Source of the DNA: Diplolepis rosae
Lineage: Eukaryota; Arthropoda; Insecta; Hymenoptera; Diplolepididae
DNA length: 64,000 bases
Direction: 5' to 3'
Assembly: GCA_030998225.1 (NCBI GenBank)
Contig: JAPYXD010000728.1
Coordinates: forward strand, 868,001 to 932,000
Shown here: one piece after another, positions 1 through 11,772 of the stretch
Position numbering within the stretch: position 1 is the stretch's first letter
Layout of the letters: every line of letters begins with the position of its first letter
Made by a program: the position numbers and the translations under genes
Notes under the pieces: generated by a model
What the model was told of the DNA's origin: nothing
Seen by the model: the letters and a program-made list of their open reading frames with translations, nothing else
The model's database searches: none

Positions 1-575
1 TAAAAAGTATTATGTCTTTATTTACCTTTTATTAAAAAGTTTATTCTTTTCAAAACCTTTCAACTTATTATTTTTGTGTTCATGTCTGAAATAAGTAAAA
101 TTTATTTTTAAAAATTTAAACATCAAAAGTCTTGATAAATGTATTACCAAAAATTTGAAAAATCAATACAGGATTTAGATTTCACATAAATTTCTTAGAC
201 ACAATAATAATTTAGAATTCGCAATTGTAAAATCCATATTATGAAAATATACAACACAGAAAATAAATAACCTTTTTATTGTTTATACACAAGATACTTT
301 TTGATAATAATGCAATTTTTTAATGTACATTTAAAAATTTAGCTTCATTAAACTTCATACAAAGTTATAATGAAAATGTATACGTAATACAATTTAATAA
401 TTATATTATATATATTAATAATCATAGTTATAATAATTGATTAATTATAATAGTTTCTCAAAATATTTTATAAATAATTTATGAAAAAAGTTGATTTTTT
501 TTACTTGAGTAGGGCTCAAAAACTTTGTTGACGGCACTTACTCTCACAAGCTCTGAATAACCCTTACAGTCACTA
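1..575. other. AT-rich sequence, no feature recognised
   Basis: Very AT-rich non-coding DNA up to the start of the first MITE. I see no credible coding region, RNA gene or paired ends here. Confidence 0.5.
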
Positions 576-778
576 CCCTTGTAGAAGAAAATAATTGGAC
601 CCGATTGATCCGATTGAACCCATTTCAAAAACATCATTGAAACCAATTTATTAATCGGATTCAAAATGGTCTCGCCTGATTGAATCCGATTAATCAATCG
701 GTTTCAATGATGTTTTTGAAATGGGGTCAATTGGATCAATTGGTCCTAATCGGGTCCAATTATTTTTTTCTACAAGGG
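576..778. mobile_element. 203-bp hairpin MITE, TA-flanked
   Basis: Nearly the whole element is one inverted repeat. The ends read CCCTTGTAGAA and the reverse complement at 768-778. The arms carry the same text (GGACCCGATT, and a block around CAATGATGTTTTTGAAATG) in opposite orientation. A TA dinucleotide flanks both sides (574-575 and 779-780), as expected for Tc1/mariner-type non-autonomous elements. No coding capacity. Confidence 0.8.
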
Positions 779-780
779 TA

Positions 781-1231
781 TATAAGAAATTTCCAAGTTT
801 TATCTCTTATCATTGTAAGCGTGCGCGTGCGTGATTCGACGAAAGCGTATCGTACTATATATAAGTGTAGTTATTAGGTTTATATATGTAAGTTTATATG
901 GTTAAGTGTAATTGTGATTAAAAATATGTTTTGCTACGACTGAATGGTGTTGAATATATTTGTATGCTGTTTATGTATGTATGTATGTTTCGGATGACTA
1001 AATGTCAGGCAATATCTGGCAGTAAGAATTTTTATTTATTTAAATTTATTATTTCATTGCCAGTTGAAATAATACAGCCGATGCTCATTTTACTCAACTA
1101 CGGTTTGAAGCTCCTCAAGCGTCGGTGATATATTTATACATTTCAGGTTAACCCACTGACGCATTGTGATGCCCTGTCGTCGACAACGTTTTACTCATCT
1201 CCTTACTATTTCCAACTATTTCCTATATAAC
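781..1231. other. Intervening non-coding DNA
   Basis: Short open frames are present but none resembles a known family or shows splice or start context. Nothing further is seen. Confidence 0.4.
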
Positions 1232-4200
1232 CAGTGATCCCAGATCTGAAACCGACGCAGTGTCTCGCACTCTCAGCCTGCCTGTCGGTGTGAATCGGGT
1301 AGGGAGCGAAGACGGGGCACGTTGCCATTTTTCTTTCCTCGTCACTCTTGCATGCGAGAACGACTCGTCCCATTTCCCCTTATTCTCCTCGCTTCTTCGT
1401 TACAATGCATGCGTTTTCAACTGTTCCAAGTTTTAGATTTCAGGCTGTCGTTTATCGAGGCGAAATTGAGAAATGTGTTTTCTCGACTCCGTGCAAAAGA
1501 GGCGCGAAGCAGACGACAATTTCAAATTTACAGAATATGTAGTTATGGAAATAATACATCTTTTTTCGATATTTTAATCAATTTTTCCCTAGAATAAACA
1601 TCTATCAGTTTTAAAAAAATTGTGGAATCATTCTGAAAGTCTAAACATTATTTTTAAGTGGAAATTTGAAATTAATAAATATTTACAATTTGAATCTATA
1701 TATAAATTGAAAATATTTGAAATTTTTAAAGGAAAGCTTAAGTTATAAATTTCGAATTTCCATAATTTTTACCAATTTTGTATATTTAAAAAATTTTCAA
1801 TTAGCGAATTATTTAGCATTAAGAAGAGATAAACATAAAATTTAAGATTGAATATTACATTCTCAATTTTATGTTAGACATATTTTCATCTCACTGCTTG
1901 CAGCCTAATCACAGACTTTTCATTCAAAAAATGAATTGCTTTATAGAAAGGAAAAATTTTCTAATAGGAGATAAATTAAAAAGATAAAAAATGTGTTCAG
2001 TCATATTTGCATATGATCGCATAAGTATTTATTTATTTCAAATTTTACATGCAATTTTTTTTTCAAGTTCGTGTTTAAATCTTGTCACGATTTTACAAGA
2101 TCTTATGCGCAGCTGCAATCTGTCAAATGAAACATTTTGTAATTGTTAATTTGCCTGTTCTTCTGAAATCGTAGGAAAAATTCAAAGTCGATAAATGGTT
2201 AAAATTTTACACCAAGATTTCAATTGCAAAATTTTAAAGCTTTGTGAATAAACTGCTTCATATTTAGAAAATACTTCAACTCTGTGAAGCATTTTTATAT
2301 TTTAAGTGTAAAATCTGTGCTTAGGTCACAAAAAAATAAGACAAAAATACTGTCATTATAAAATTAAGAATGTAGATTTAGCACTCATTAGGTCAAATGT
2401 TTATTACTTCTTCATATAAAATACTTTGCACATAATTCTCTGATTACATATTTTTTAAATGTTGGAACATTATTGAATCAGTGAAAATGAACTAATTTAT
2501 CAGTGAAAAATATTTTGTTTACTGATAAATCAGTGAAGAGGCAAATCACTAATTCAATCAGTGAAAAATTTGACTGATTCAGATTTAGTGAGTAAAAGAA
2601 CTTAAAATTCCAAACTGATATTATTTTTCAAGTGATGCTTAAACCTTTCTTTATTCTTATGAGGATTCTTCCGGAAGTTCATTTCAGGTGAGTGACTTTT
2701 TTTAATGAAAGATTTTGTAATTCTAAATTAGGCTCATCTTGCAACATTGTAAAAAGATTTAAAAATTTAAAGTAAATTGTATAATCCAAGTATTTTCATC
2801 CCAAGTTTTAGTGACCTATCCGAAGACTTTCAATTTGAAAATTGAGATTTTTTATAAAGAGGAAGAAATTGTGTTCTTAAAGCAGTTAATTCCCAGAGAT
2901 TGAATATCTTTCATTTAATATTTTGATTTGAAACATTGAATACTTATTAGCTTTAAATTAGACAGAAAAATTTACTTTGAAGTTTTAGAATGTTTTTACA
3001 ATTTTACAAGATGAGCCTAATTTAGAATTACGAAATCTTTCATTTAAAAAAAGTCACTCACCTGAAATAAAGTTCTGGAAGAATTCTCAAGATTAAAGAA
3101 AGGTTTAAGCATCACTTAAAAAATAAAGTCATTGTGGAATTTTAAGTTCTCCTATGTTCAAACTTACAAGAAAATAGATCAATAATTGACAAATTCTTAG
3201 ATTTGTCAGTCGAAGCTTTATTTGTAAATTTTTATTTTTTATAAATAGGTTAAATATTCATGAATTTCGTAAATGCTCCAACATTTAAAAAATATGTAAT
3301 CAGAGAATTATGTGCAAAGTATTTTATATGAAGAAGTAATAAACATTTGACCTAATGAGTGCTAAATCTACATTCTTAATTTTATAATGACAGTATTTTT
3401 GTCTTATTTTTTTGTGACCTAAGCACAGATTTTACACTTAAAATATAAAAATGCTTCACAGAGTTGAAGTATTTTCTAAATATGAAGCAGTTTATTCACA
3501 AAGCTTTAAAATTTTGCAATTGAAATCTTGGTGTAAAATTTTAACCATTTATCGACTTTGAATTTTTCCTACGATTTCAGAAGAACAGGCAAATTAAGAA
3601 TTACAAAATGTTTCATTTGACAGATTGCAGCTGCCCATAAGATCTTGTAAAATCGTGACAAGATTTAAACACGAACTTGAAAAAAAAATTGCATGTAAAA
3701 TTTGAAATCAATAAATACTTATGCGATCATATGCAAATATGACTGAACACATTTTTTATCTTTTTAATTTATCTCCTATTAGAAAATTTTTCCTTTCTAT
3801 GAAGCAATTCATTTTTTGAATGAAAAGTCTGTGATTAGGCTGCAAACAGTGAGATGAAAATATGTCTAACATAAAATTGAGAATGTAATATTCAATCTTA
3901 AATTTTATGTTTATCTCTTCTTAATGCTAAATAATTCGCTAATTGAAAATTTTTTAAATATACAAAATTGGTAAAAATTATGGAAATTCGAAATTTATAA
4001 CTTAAGCTTTCCTTTAAAAATTTCAAATATTTTCAATTTATATATAGATTCAAATTGTAAATATTTATTAATTTCAAATTTCCACTTAAAAATAATGTTT
4101 AGACTTTCAGAATGATTCCACAATTTTTTTAAAACTTATAGATGTTTATTCTAGGGAAAAATTGATTAAAATATCGAAAAAAGAAGTATTATGGCTGAGA

Positions 4201-4239
4201 GTGCGAGACACTGCGTCGGTTTCAGATCTGGGATCACTG
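1232..4239. mobile_element. 3-kb hAT-type foldback element (family FB1, copy 1)
   Basis: The ends are CAGTGATCCCAGATCTGAAA at 1232 and its reverse complement ending at 4239. Perfect 8-bp direct repeats TATATAAC lie on both sides, which is the hAT signature. The interior is a very long palindrome: about 1550-2465 is repeated inverted at about 3285-4190, and a second inner pair of arms (about 2620-2880 and 2860-3130) surrounds the centre. The right arm lacks roughly 280 bp present in the left arm (about 1265-1550), and other copies in this window have that segment. A smaller MITE rich in ATCAGTGAAAA sits at about 2467-2600. No transposase is encoded, so mobilisation in trans is inferred. Confidence 0.85.
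2467..2600. mobile_element. ATCAGTGA-repeat MITE nested in FB1 copy 1
   Basis: This stretch is made of alternating copies of ATCAGTGAAAA and its reverse complement and ends in CTGATTCAGATTTAG. Related copies are at 10859-11134 and about 39748-39870. It lies only on the left side of the palindrome, so it arrived after the foldback formed. Confidence 0.65.
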
Positions 4240-5095
4240 TATATAACACTTCTTGATATTCACTTTGGGTGAATTAGGTCAAAGATATTATAAACCTAGA
4301 TGCGGTGCAGGCCTAGTTCCCCGCGGAGATTGTAGACGGCGCGTCCGGCGAAAATTTTCAGGTTCCCCCGTACACCTCTACCCTACGATTTGGCACTTCG
4401 AAGTAGTTCGCCAACTAAACCTTAGGAGCGCTGTCCACAACTTTCCCCGTACCCCTCAATCCTCCCGAATACCAAGAAGCTTACATTTGCTTAAGCTGTA
4501 TAAATTGAAAATGTTCAAGTCGAACGATATAGCGCAAGATATTAGGTTGAACATTTGGGCGTATAATATGATGAGTTTGATTTTGAATTTTTTATTGATT
4601 TTAATATCAGAAGTTTATTTATATTCATTAAACATTAATTAATTAATTATAATATTAGATTATAATTAATTATTAAATATTATATTGTAATTATATTATA
4701 ATTAAATATAATTTAATAATAAATTATTAAATTTTAATTAATAAATAAATAAATTTAATAATGAAGTATTAAATTTCAATGAATAAATAAATTTTAATAA
4801 ATTTTAATTTTAATCAATCATTTTAATAAATGAATATAAATAATAATATTTAAAGAATTTGAATTTATTTGCATTATTTGCGATATAAGAGTTTGAAATT
4901 GTCTACGAGGACACCTGTCGACAACGTATCCTATCTGATACGCGACTAGTGATCCTCCGATAATGTAGGCAGTGACAAAAATTTCAAACTCAACTAATTA
5001 ATTTCAAACTCAACTAATTAATTTGGAATAAATAATAATATTCAAATATTGTTGATGTTCTTAGTTGGCTTTAGGGTCCAGTAAAAAATGATATA
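4240..5095. other. Non-coding DNA with a GC-richer patch
   Basis: At 4290-4490 base composition is clearly richer in G+C and there is a 129-codon open frame (4253-4642), but its translation is low-complexity and matches no family I recognise. From 4640 to 4860 it is almost pure A/T. A 17-bp unit TTTCAAACTCAACTAAT is directly duplicated at about 4980-5020. Confidence 0.45.
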
Positions 5096-5099
5096 AAAA

Positions 5100-5323
5100 A
5101 TCTGCCCGCTTCGCGGGCACATTCTCATCGCGCGCTTAGCGCGCAGCTCGCTTCGCTCGCAAGTTTGAGCGCGCCTGGGGCGCGCGATTCGATCGTCGCG
5201 CTTCGCACTCTGTAATACTCGATCGTCGCGCTTCGCGCTCCGGAATTTTTGAACGTCGCGCTTCGCAGTCCGTTCTTTCTGGACCTCGCGCTTCGCGCTC
5301 GGTCTTGTGCTCTTCGCATACAT
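5100..5323. repeat. GC-rich tandem repeat built on CGCGCTTCGCGCTC
   Basis: About five imperfect units of ~36 bp, each with a core like TCGCGCTTCGCGCTC followed by a more variable tail. Another isolated core is at about 5508-5521. The core is itself nearly palindromic. The open frame on the minus strand here (5042-5323) only translates the repeat (SAKRD-type peptides) and I do not regard it as a gene. Confidence 0.75.
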
Positions 5324-7520
5324 TTAAGTTTATTTCTTATATTTTGATACTGAAGCTCAAACCAATTTTATAATAATATTACAGATGATGTGAATTACAC
5401 ATTTTCTCAAAGTCACTGAATTTCTTCTTGAATTTAAGTGAAACAGGAAATTCAATTTACTGAAGGCTCTATCGGCCTTAAGGAACACATTCTCATCATG
5501 ACACTCGCGCTTCGCGCTCGATTTTCTGTATACATTTCAGTATAACTTTTTAATAAATTACATGATTAAAAGAATTTACTTTCTTCCACATATCTAAAAA
5601 GGAAAAATAATCGTAGACTTTATTTAAGGAAACGATTTTGCAGAACAACGCTTATTTCGTGTCTCACATATTTTGGTGAAAAAAATCGAATTTTTTCAAT
5701 ATTAAAAATCAAAACATAAAATATACATCCTGTCCCGAAATTTCTTTATCAGAATTTGTAGATCTCATTTAGGCAAACAATTTTCCATCTAAATGTTTTT
5801 TTTGCATCTCACATATTTTGTCTAAAAAATGGAATTTTTTCATTTTTATCGTATTTTTTGGAATTGAAACGAAAAATATATCTTTTATGAGAAACTGTGT
5901 AAGACAAAATTTGTAGACCTTTTTGAAACGAACAACTTTGTATTCTTACGTTTTTTTGGTATTTCCAATATTATTGTTAAAAAATTGAATTTTGGATTTT
6001 CAATAGTTTTTTTTTAAATTAAAAAGAAAAATATGCATCTTATGGAAAAATGTTATAATTCAAATTTGTAGGTCTTTATGTATTCAATAATATTGTATCA
6101 TAACGTTTTTTCGTATCTCGTATAATTTAACTGGAAAATGGAATTTTGATATTGACTTTTTTCGAATTTGAATATGCTGTAACATTTCTAATTTTAATTT
6201 AATCAAAAAATGTTATTAGGATAATTTTTAGAGATTTATGAGCACTATCAAAAACCAGGATTGGAATTTTTGATTTTTTCAAAAAATTATTTTCAAAAAC
6301 ACAAAAGTAGTGCTCCATCCCTCAATTTTGATTGGATGTGGCTGGTTAACGAACATGTCCTTACTTTTTCGGCTCCGATAAAGTGTACCAAAGCTCAATT
6401 CAATCTGATAATTCTATCGAGAGTTATGCCGCACACGACCTACAGACAGACAGACAGACAGACACTTTCGTAAAAACCATTTTTTCTGACTCAGGGGGTC
6501 TCAAAACGTAAAGATTTTATGAAAATTTCGAAAGTCATTTTTCACATAAAACCAATACCTTCTCATCCATGATGAGAATGTAAAAATACAAAGGAAGAAA
6601 CTTAAAAAATGTGCACGTGTGACCGATGAACATTGTGGTAAGAAATGATATAAAAGAATTGCGACTGCGAAACTATGAAATTGGTCTAAATAACTACATT
6701 TGCAAAAAAATGAAACTGTACAAACCAAATATTTTTATAAAAATACTAGGGGGAGATCATTGAAGAATTGCACGTGTGACGGATAAACATTATGGTAAAA
6801 ACGATATAAATGAATTATACATATGAAATTATAAAACTGGTCTAAATAACTAACTTTGCAAAAAAAATGAAAACTGTACAAAAAAAAATTTTTCTATAAA
6901 AATACAAAGGGAAGAAATAAAAAGGTTAGCACATTTCACCGATGAACATTGTGGTAAAAATGATACAAAATAATTGCAAGTGTAAAACTTTAAAATTGGT
7001 CTAAATAACTAAATTTGTAAAAAAATGTACAAAAAATATTATTATCACTAAAGGGTCGATACAAGTCTTAATCATTAATATAAATAATATTCAAACATAT
7101 ATCCACATTAGACTCTCTTTCTATAAAGCTGAATTTCGGAATTATAAAAAAAAATAATAACAACGATTGTCTAGTTTATATGTTGACTCTAATTTACAAT
7201 CCGAATCGATTTCGTTAGCAAATAAGTACTTGTAGTAATGTTTCTTCAAATTAAATTGAATTTATTGTTCATTATTTACATTTATTCATATTATGTACAT
7301 AGAAGTATATCCGAAACAGAATACAGGAGTACGTGAAAAAAATTCTGTACTGAAATAATTGTAATTCATACCTATAAGTTCCTAATTAAGATTTCTAAAT
7401 TTTTTGTAAATTAAAAATATTCAGAACAAAATTAAGTATAACATTTTTAAACATAATTTTAATTTTATTTAAACTTCATATTTCAATTCAATTTTTATTA
7501 TCATACACTATTTTCTTTAG
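5324..7520. other. Dispersed non-coding repeat material with a CAGA microsatellite
   Basis: Several diverged repeats of a ~125-bp motif (texts like CTCACATATTTTG) run through about 5640-6150. A (CAGA)n run lies at 6444-6465. The segment at about 6515-6585, ending in CATGATGAGAATG, is repeated at about 44150-44210. At 6540-7040 a ~155-bp unit containing GATGAACATTGTGGTA occurs about three times in direct order. No coding region is seen. Confidence 0.5.
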
Positions 7521-7805
7521 GTACACGAAGAAACTCTTCATATCAACTTTTACTATAGTATTTTTCAATTTAGGGAAAAACGTATCACTCTAAGACCTTT
7601 TGTTAAAAAAAAATATTCAACTTTAAAAGAATGATATGAAACTTTAGCATAGTTCATAACAAATTTTAATATAATTCAGACTAGTTTCATATCATTCTTC
7701 TAAAGTTTAGTATTTTTTTTTGACAAAAGGTCTTAGAGTGATACGTTTTTCACTAAATTGAAAATTACTTTAGTAAAAATTGATATAAAAAGTTTTTTCG
7801 TGTAC
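7521..7805. mobile_element. 285-bp hairpin MITE
   Basis: Ends begin GTACACGAAGAAACT and finish with the inverse. Arms of about 125 bp carry the shared text TCTAAGACCTTTTGT and its inverse. No gene inside. I could not define a clear target duplication. Confidence 0.7.
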
Positions 7806-8563
7806 TATACTATTAATTGAAAGTGCAAGTTGTATTGACCTTTGGTCTTAAATACTGGTTTATTTTTGGAAAAGATTGACTTTCTGGTAGAAAATTATGA
7901 AGTTAATATGAATCTGATATTTTGGCTCAGATCGGAGCCCTTCCCGGTAAGAAGAGAAGAATTCAGAAAAATTCAGAATCTGAATTCCCATTAATACGCG
8001 AATTTTCCTCCATCTAAAGTTCCACGAAAGAGTAGAAAATAAAAAGCAAAGCCTATTCCTTTGAATCGACTTAGACGCAACTGAGAATTAAATTAAGTGA
8101 ATTTTTTAAAAACAATAAATATTTTATTAAATTTATAAATTATAGGTAAAAAAACGAATTTGGGTGAATTATATTTAAAAAATTTTATCCATTTATTGAA
8201 AAGACATATTTTGACCGATTTCATATGAAATCTGTCTTGGAACACATTCAAATGATATCATAAATAACGAGAAAAATGTTGATCGTGTTGTAAAATTATA
8301 CTTTTATTGTTAATAACTTTTTCGAAAAAATTTTTTCTCGTGGACAGATTAGAAAGAATTAAATTAATGGAAAATACAGCATGTAAGTATAAAATTAAAA
8401 AAATGACCCTGACAAAAGTATTCAAATTTCCAAACTTATATTGCACAAGAAGGAATAGAAATCATGCACGTGCACATATTTTGTGAGCAGATCAGAAAGA
8501 ATTAAATTAATCGAAAATACAGCATGTTAGAATGGAATTAAAAATAACCATGAGAGGTGTGTC

Positions 8564-9530
8564 CAGGGCCGGCTCTACCATATAGGCGAACTAGGCAAGT
8601 GCCTAGGGCGGCAAAATTTATGGGGCAGCAAAATCGGGCCAAAATTTTTATTTTTATAACGACAAATCAATGAAAAAAGTTCGAAATTCAATTCAATTCC
8701 GTCGACGAAAGATGTTCTCAATTGAACGAAGTAAATTCAGCATTCGGTTTTCTTTACAATGTGCACAATTTGGTAAATGAGACACGTGAGGAAATTTCTG
8801 AAAGTTGCTTGAAACTAGAAAATTTTTTGACTTACAAGGATTCAAAAGACATTGATGCTAATAAACTGTGTAGTGAATTGCAAGCTGTGGCGAGAAAAGT
8901 GCCTTTGAATTCAAAACCATTGGATGTATTGATTTACATATATGATTACAATCTTCCAGAAGTCTTGCCAAATGTAGTTGCTGCTCTCAGAATTTTCTTG
9001 ATTCTTCCCGTTTCAGTAGCCACTGCTGAGCGAAGTTTTTCCAAATTGAAACTTATAAAAAACTATTTACGATCGACTATTTCAGAAGACCGTCTTGTTG
9101 GACTGGCTACTCTGTCAATAGAACATGAAATTGCTCAGTCTATTGAAAATAGTCTTGTGATTCGGCGTATTCCAACTTTCGATTACATAAGAAGAATCTT
9201 ACCAAAGAAACTTGCGATTATCTAATTAAGAAAAATTGTAGCAAGTATTTGCACTGCTATTTTATTACTGCGAAAGAATGTGTAATTGATTATATTTTTC
9301 TAAATGTGCAATGACTTTATTGTATGTTAAAATTATATGAGAATAAAAAAAAGAGGCTTTAAGAGAGTAAATACTTGGGTTAGTTCAAATAAAAGATCTC
9401 GATTTTTATTTATTTGATCGCGAAAATATTACTTCTGGTTGCTTAGAGATAGATTAATTTATTTTGGCAGATAAGAGGGGCGCAAATATTTATTTCGCCT
9501 AGGGCGCCAAGTCTTCTTAAGCCGGCCCTG
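8564..9530. mobile_element. hAT element, internally deleted
   Basis: Short inverted ends start CAGGGCCGGC and finish GCCGGCCCTG. Both sides carry the perfect 8-bp target duplication GGTGTGTC (8556-8563 and 9531-9538). At 967 bp it keeps only the 3' part of the transposase, so it could move only with help in trans. Confidence 0.92.
8708..9225 (+). pseudogene. hAT transposase C-terminal fragment (dimerisation domain)
   Basis: The protein fragment contains the hAT C-terminal dimerisation signature: PVSVATAERSFSKLKLIKN followed by YLRSTISEDRLVGLATLSIE, near the end of a ~167-residue open frame. The upstream part (NSAFGFLYNVHNLV and on) fits the segment that precedes this domain in the family. 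The N-terminal zinc finger and the catalytic residues of a normal 500-600 residue enzyme are absent. The frame is open at its 5' side and has no convincing ATG, so this is a truncated copy inside the deleted element, not a working gene. The uninterrupted frame suggests it is fairly young. Confidence 0.85.
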
Positions 9531-9774
9531 GGTGTGTCTATGCTCGGATTAAGATGAATTTAAAAAATTGAACAAATGTTCGCCTGCATGGAATACAACA
9601 CAACTGGCAATCGTTAAGGAAATAGAAAACAATTGGTTTCGGAGATAATCCTATTCTTTCGTTGGGCACTTCTTCCGATGGAAAATTAGCACATTCAAAA
9701 AAATTAAATAATTCTCATTCTTTCGTTTAAGTCTGGAAATACTAATTTTTCTGAATTCTTCTCTTCTTACCGGG

Positions 9775-10858
9775 TTATTAGTGTTTTTTATTAAAACCTA
9801 ACAAAAATACAGAAAAAGTGGGAAGCTGAATTGAGATTTTCTTGGAATTAAATATTTTAGATTTGAAACGACGTAGCTTTTTTACATGGTAAATAAATTA
9901 TATATTTAAAAACGAAAGGCTTAAATATAAAACAATCCTAAAAACATTTTTTTCAACCAAAATATTTCAAAGAAATTCTTTACGTAACATTTTTTGCACG
10001 GCAAATTGAGTATGTATTGTATTGTGTGTAAAATACATGATTAATATTTCTTGGAATAAGTATACTTAGTAAATTTTAAAGTGACATGTTTGATAACATG
10101 TCTGCTATTATATGGACCCAAAATTCATAGAATTTTTTTTCATTTCTCGTTATTTTGGCATAGGGTCAGATACTTTTTATTTTCTTCGATTGATATTAAT
10201 TTCATCATTTATGGACCTCAAAGCAAATCTTTTCCAAAAATATACTATACTATTAATTTCTACTTATACCTCAATATAGTATTTAAATTAATATATTAAT
10301 TATAAAAAACACAATAATAGAAAAATATTTTTTTAATCCTTCTACAGACAGTTTCAAAACAGCATTTAAAAAGAGATATCAAAGTATTGAAATAAGACGA
10401 TAATCTTAGAAATTACAGACTTTTTTTAATATGTAAATTATGTAAATTATCAATCCTTAAAATTTCAAGGAAATCGGAAACATGGAGTCCTGAACCCGTC
10501 CGATTTGCCATGGAACACGCCATATGTTCTCGAAATTGGAAGTTCTGATATTTTGATATTGGAAGATATTGTGAGTTTTATTGAATAATGAAAATATTTT
10601 GAGTTGCGATGGAATAAATATAAGAATTGTTATTTATAAACCATAATTATACTTGCAAATACAAAAATGTAGTAACATCGTATAAAGTTTGATACTTTTA
10701 TTTTTTAATAACACTTTTTGATTTTTTAATTTAATTTCTCTGACACTTCAAGTTGATCAAAATTATTGTCACAAGAATTTATTCACTTATTTTTATTTTT
10801 AAATTTTTACCAAACTTCATTAAATTTATAGTTGAGGAAAAGAATTTACAAAATAAAG
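9775..10858. other. AT-rich non-coding DNA
   Basis: I see no supported gene, RNA or mobile-element ends. The short open frame at 10081-10299 has no recognisable content. Confidence 0.45.
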
Positions 10859-11134
10859 TACTCTAAATCTGAATCAGTCGAATTTTCACTGATTGAATCA
10901 GTAACTTGTCTTTTCACTGATTCATCAGTGAAAAAATATTTTTCACTGACAAATCAGTTAATTTTCACTGATTGAATCAGTAAAAAAAAGTATTTTTCAC
11001 TGTTAAATCAGTTGATTTCCACTGAAGTAATCAGTGAAATTTGATTGATTTACAGTAACCTCTTTTTAGCTATTTGAATCAGTCAAATTTCACTGATAAT
11101 CAGTAGATTTTGACTGATTCAGATTTAGAGAGTA
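10859..11134. mobile_element. ATCAGTGA-repeat MITE
   Basis: The ends are TACTCTAAATCTGAATCAGT and the inverse (GATTTAGAGAGTA). The inside is a chain of short palindromes of the type TTTTCACTGATTGAATCAGT. Related copies lie inside FB1 copies at about 2467 and 39748, which shows this is a dispersed family. Confidence 0.7.
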
Positions 11135-11189
11135 ATGAGGGTATAGAAGTGACTTGGATTATAATTATAATTATATTAAAATAATTTAT

Positions 11190-11295
11190 TAAATATATAT
11201 GAATTGCAAGAATATATATAAATATATGAATATATGTATATATAATGTATAGTATATATATATACTATACATTATATATATAATTATAATACCGC
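11190..11295. repeat. TA-rich palindrome
   Basis: The run at about 11225-11290 is an almost perfect hairpin centred on alternating TA (ATGTATAGTATATA and its inverse). Such alternating tracts expand readily, so it may be no more than a simple-sequence palindrome. Confidence 0.6.
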
Positions 11296-11772
11296 CGACC
11301 TCATTTCATGTTTCTCATTTTGATGAAGAAAAAAAGCGAAATTTTAAGTAATCAATGTATGTGACGATTTCAAAACGATTGAAAACAGTTGATAAGCAGG
11401 AAAAATCTAATTCGTCTGTACAATTATTTCTTGAAGTTTACTATCATCAAAGATTTATAATTACATGAAATATTACATATGGAAATAAAATAATTACTTT
11501 TCTCAAACTAAATGAATTTGATCAATTTTACAAAAAAAACTAGTAGCATACTTCTAGAAAATATTTGAGCCGCAATCTGTAGAATTAGAGAAGTTATCGG
11601 CCGCCGAAGAGAGTAAAAAATCTACACACACCAACTAACACGCTAATGTGATGATTTTTTCAAAAAATGACTGCCATTTTGTAGCCACCATTTTGTTTTT
11701 TGGAAAATCCATTTTCAAATTCGGGATCTGCGATCAGCGACAGGTCTAATTTTCGTGGATCAACTACCTTAT

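Larger units (their letters stand above)
7943..9774. mobile_element. TIR element interrupted by a hAT copy
   Basis: The ends are inverted repeats of at least 31 bp beginning CCCGGTAAGAAGAGAAGAAT (7943) and ending with the inverse at 9774. The hAT element at 8564-9530 is inserted in it. Without that insert the element would be about 0.86 kb, non-coding and non-autonomous. Flanks read CCTT and TTAT, so a target duplication is not obvious. Confidence 0.7.

Noticed and set aside
1322..1597. Open frames starting MPFFFPRHSCMRERLV, repeated at 1322, 37917, 40523 and 43553
   Set aside because: They lie in the subterminal region of the FB1 foldback, overlap in two frames, and are alike only because the repeat is. 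No domain is recognised.
4253..4642. 129-codon open frame
   Set aside because: Composition changes abruptly within it and the second half is AT-driven. There is no start context, splice pattern or known motif.
5042..5323. 93-codon minus-strand frame
   Set aside because: It is a translation of the GC tandem repeat and open in two frames at once.
5324..7040. CRISPR-like or phage-like arrays from repeated short motifs
   Set aside because: Repeats are diverged, irregular in spacing and in a eukaryotic transposon setting.
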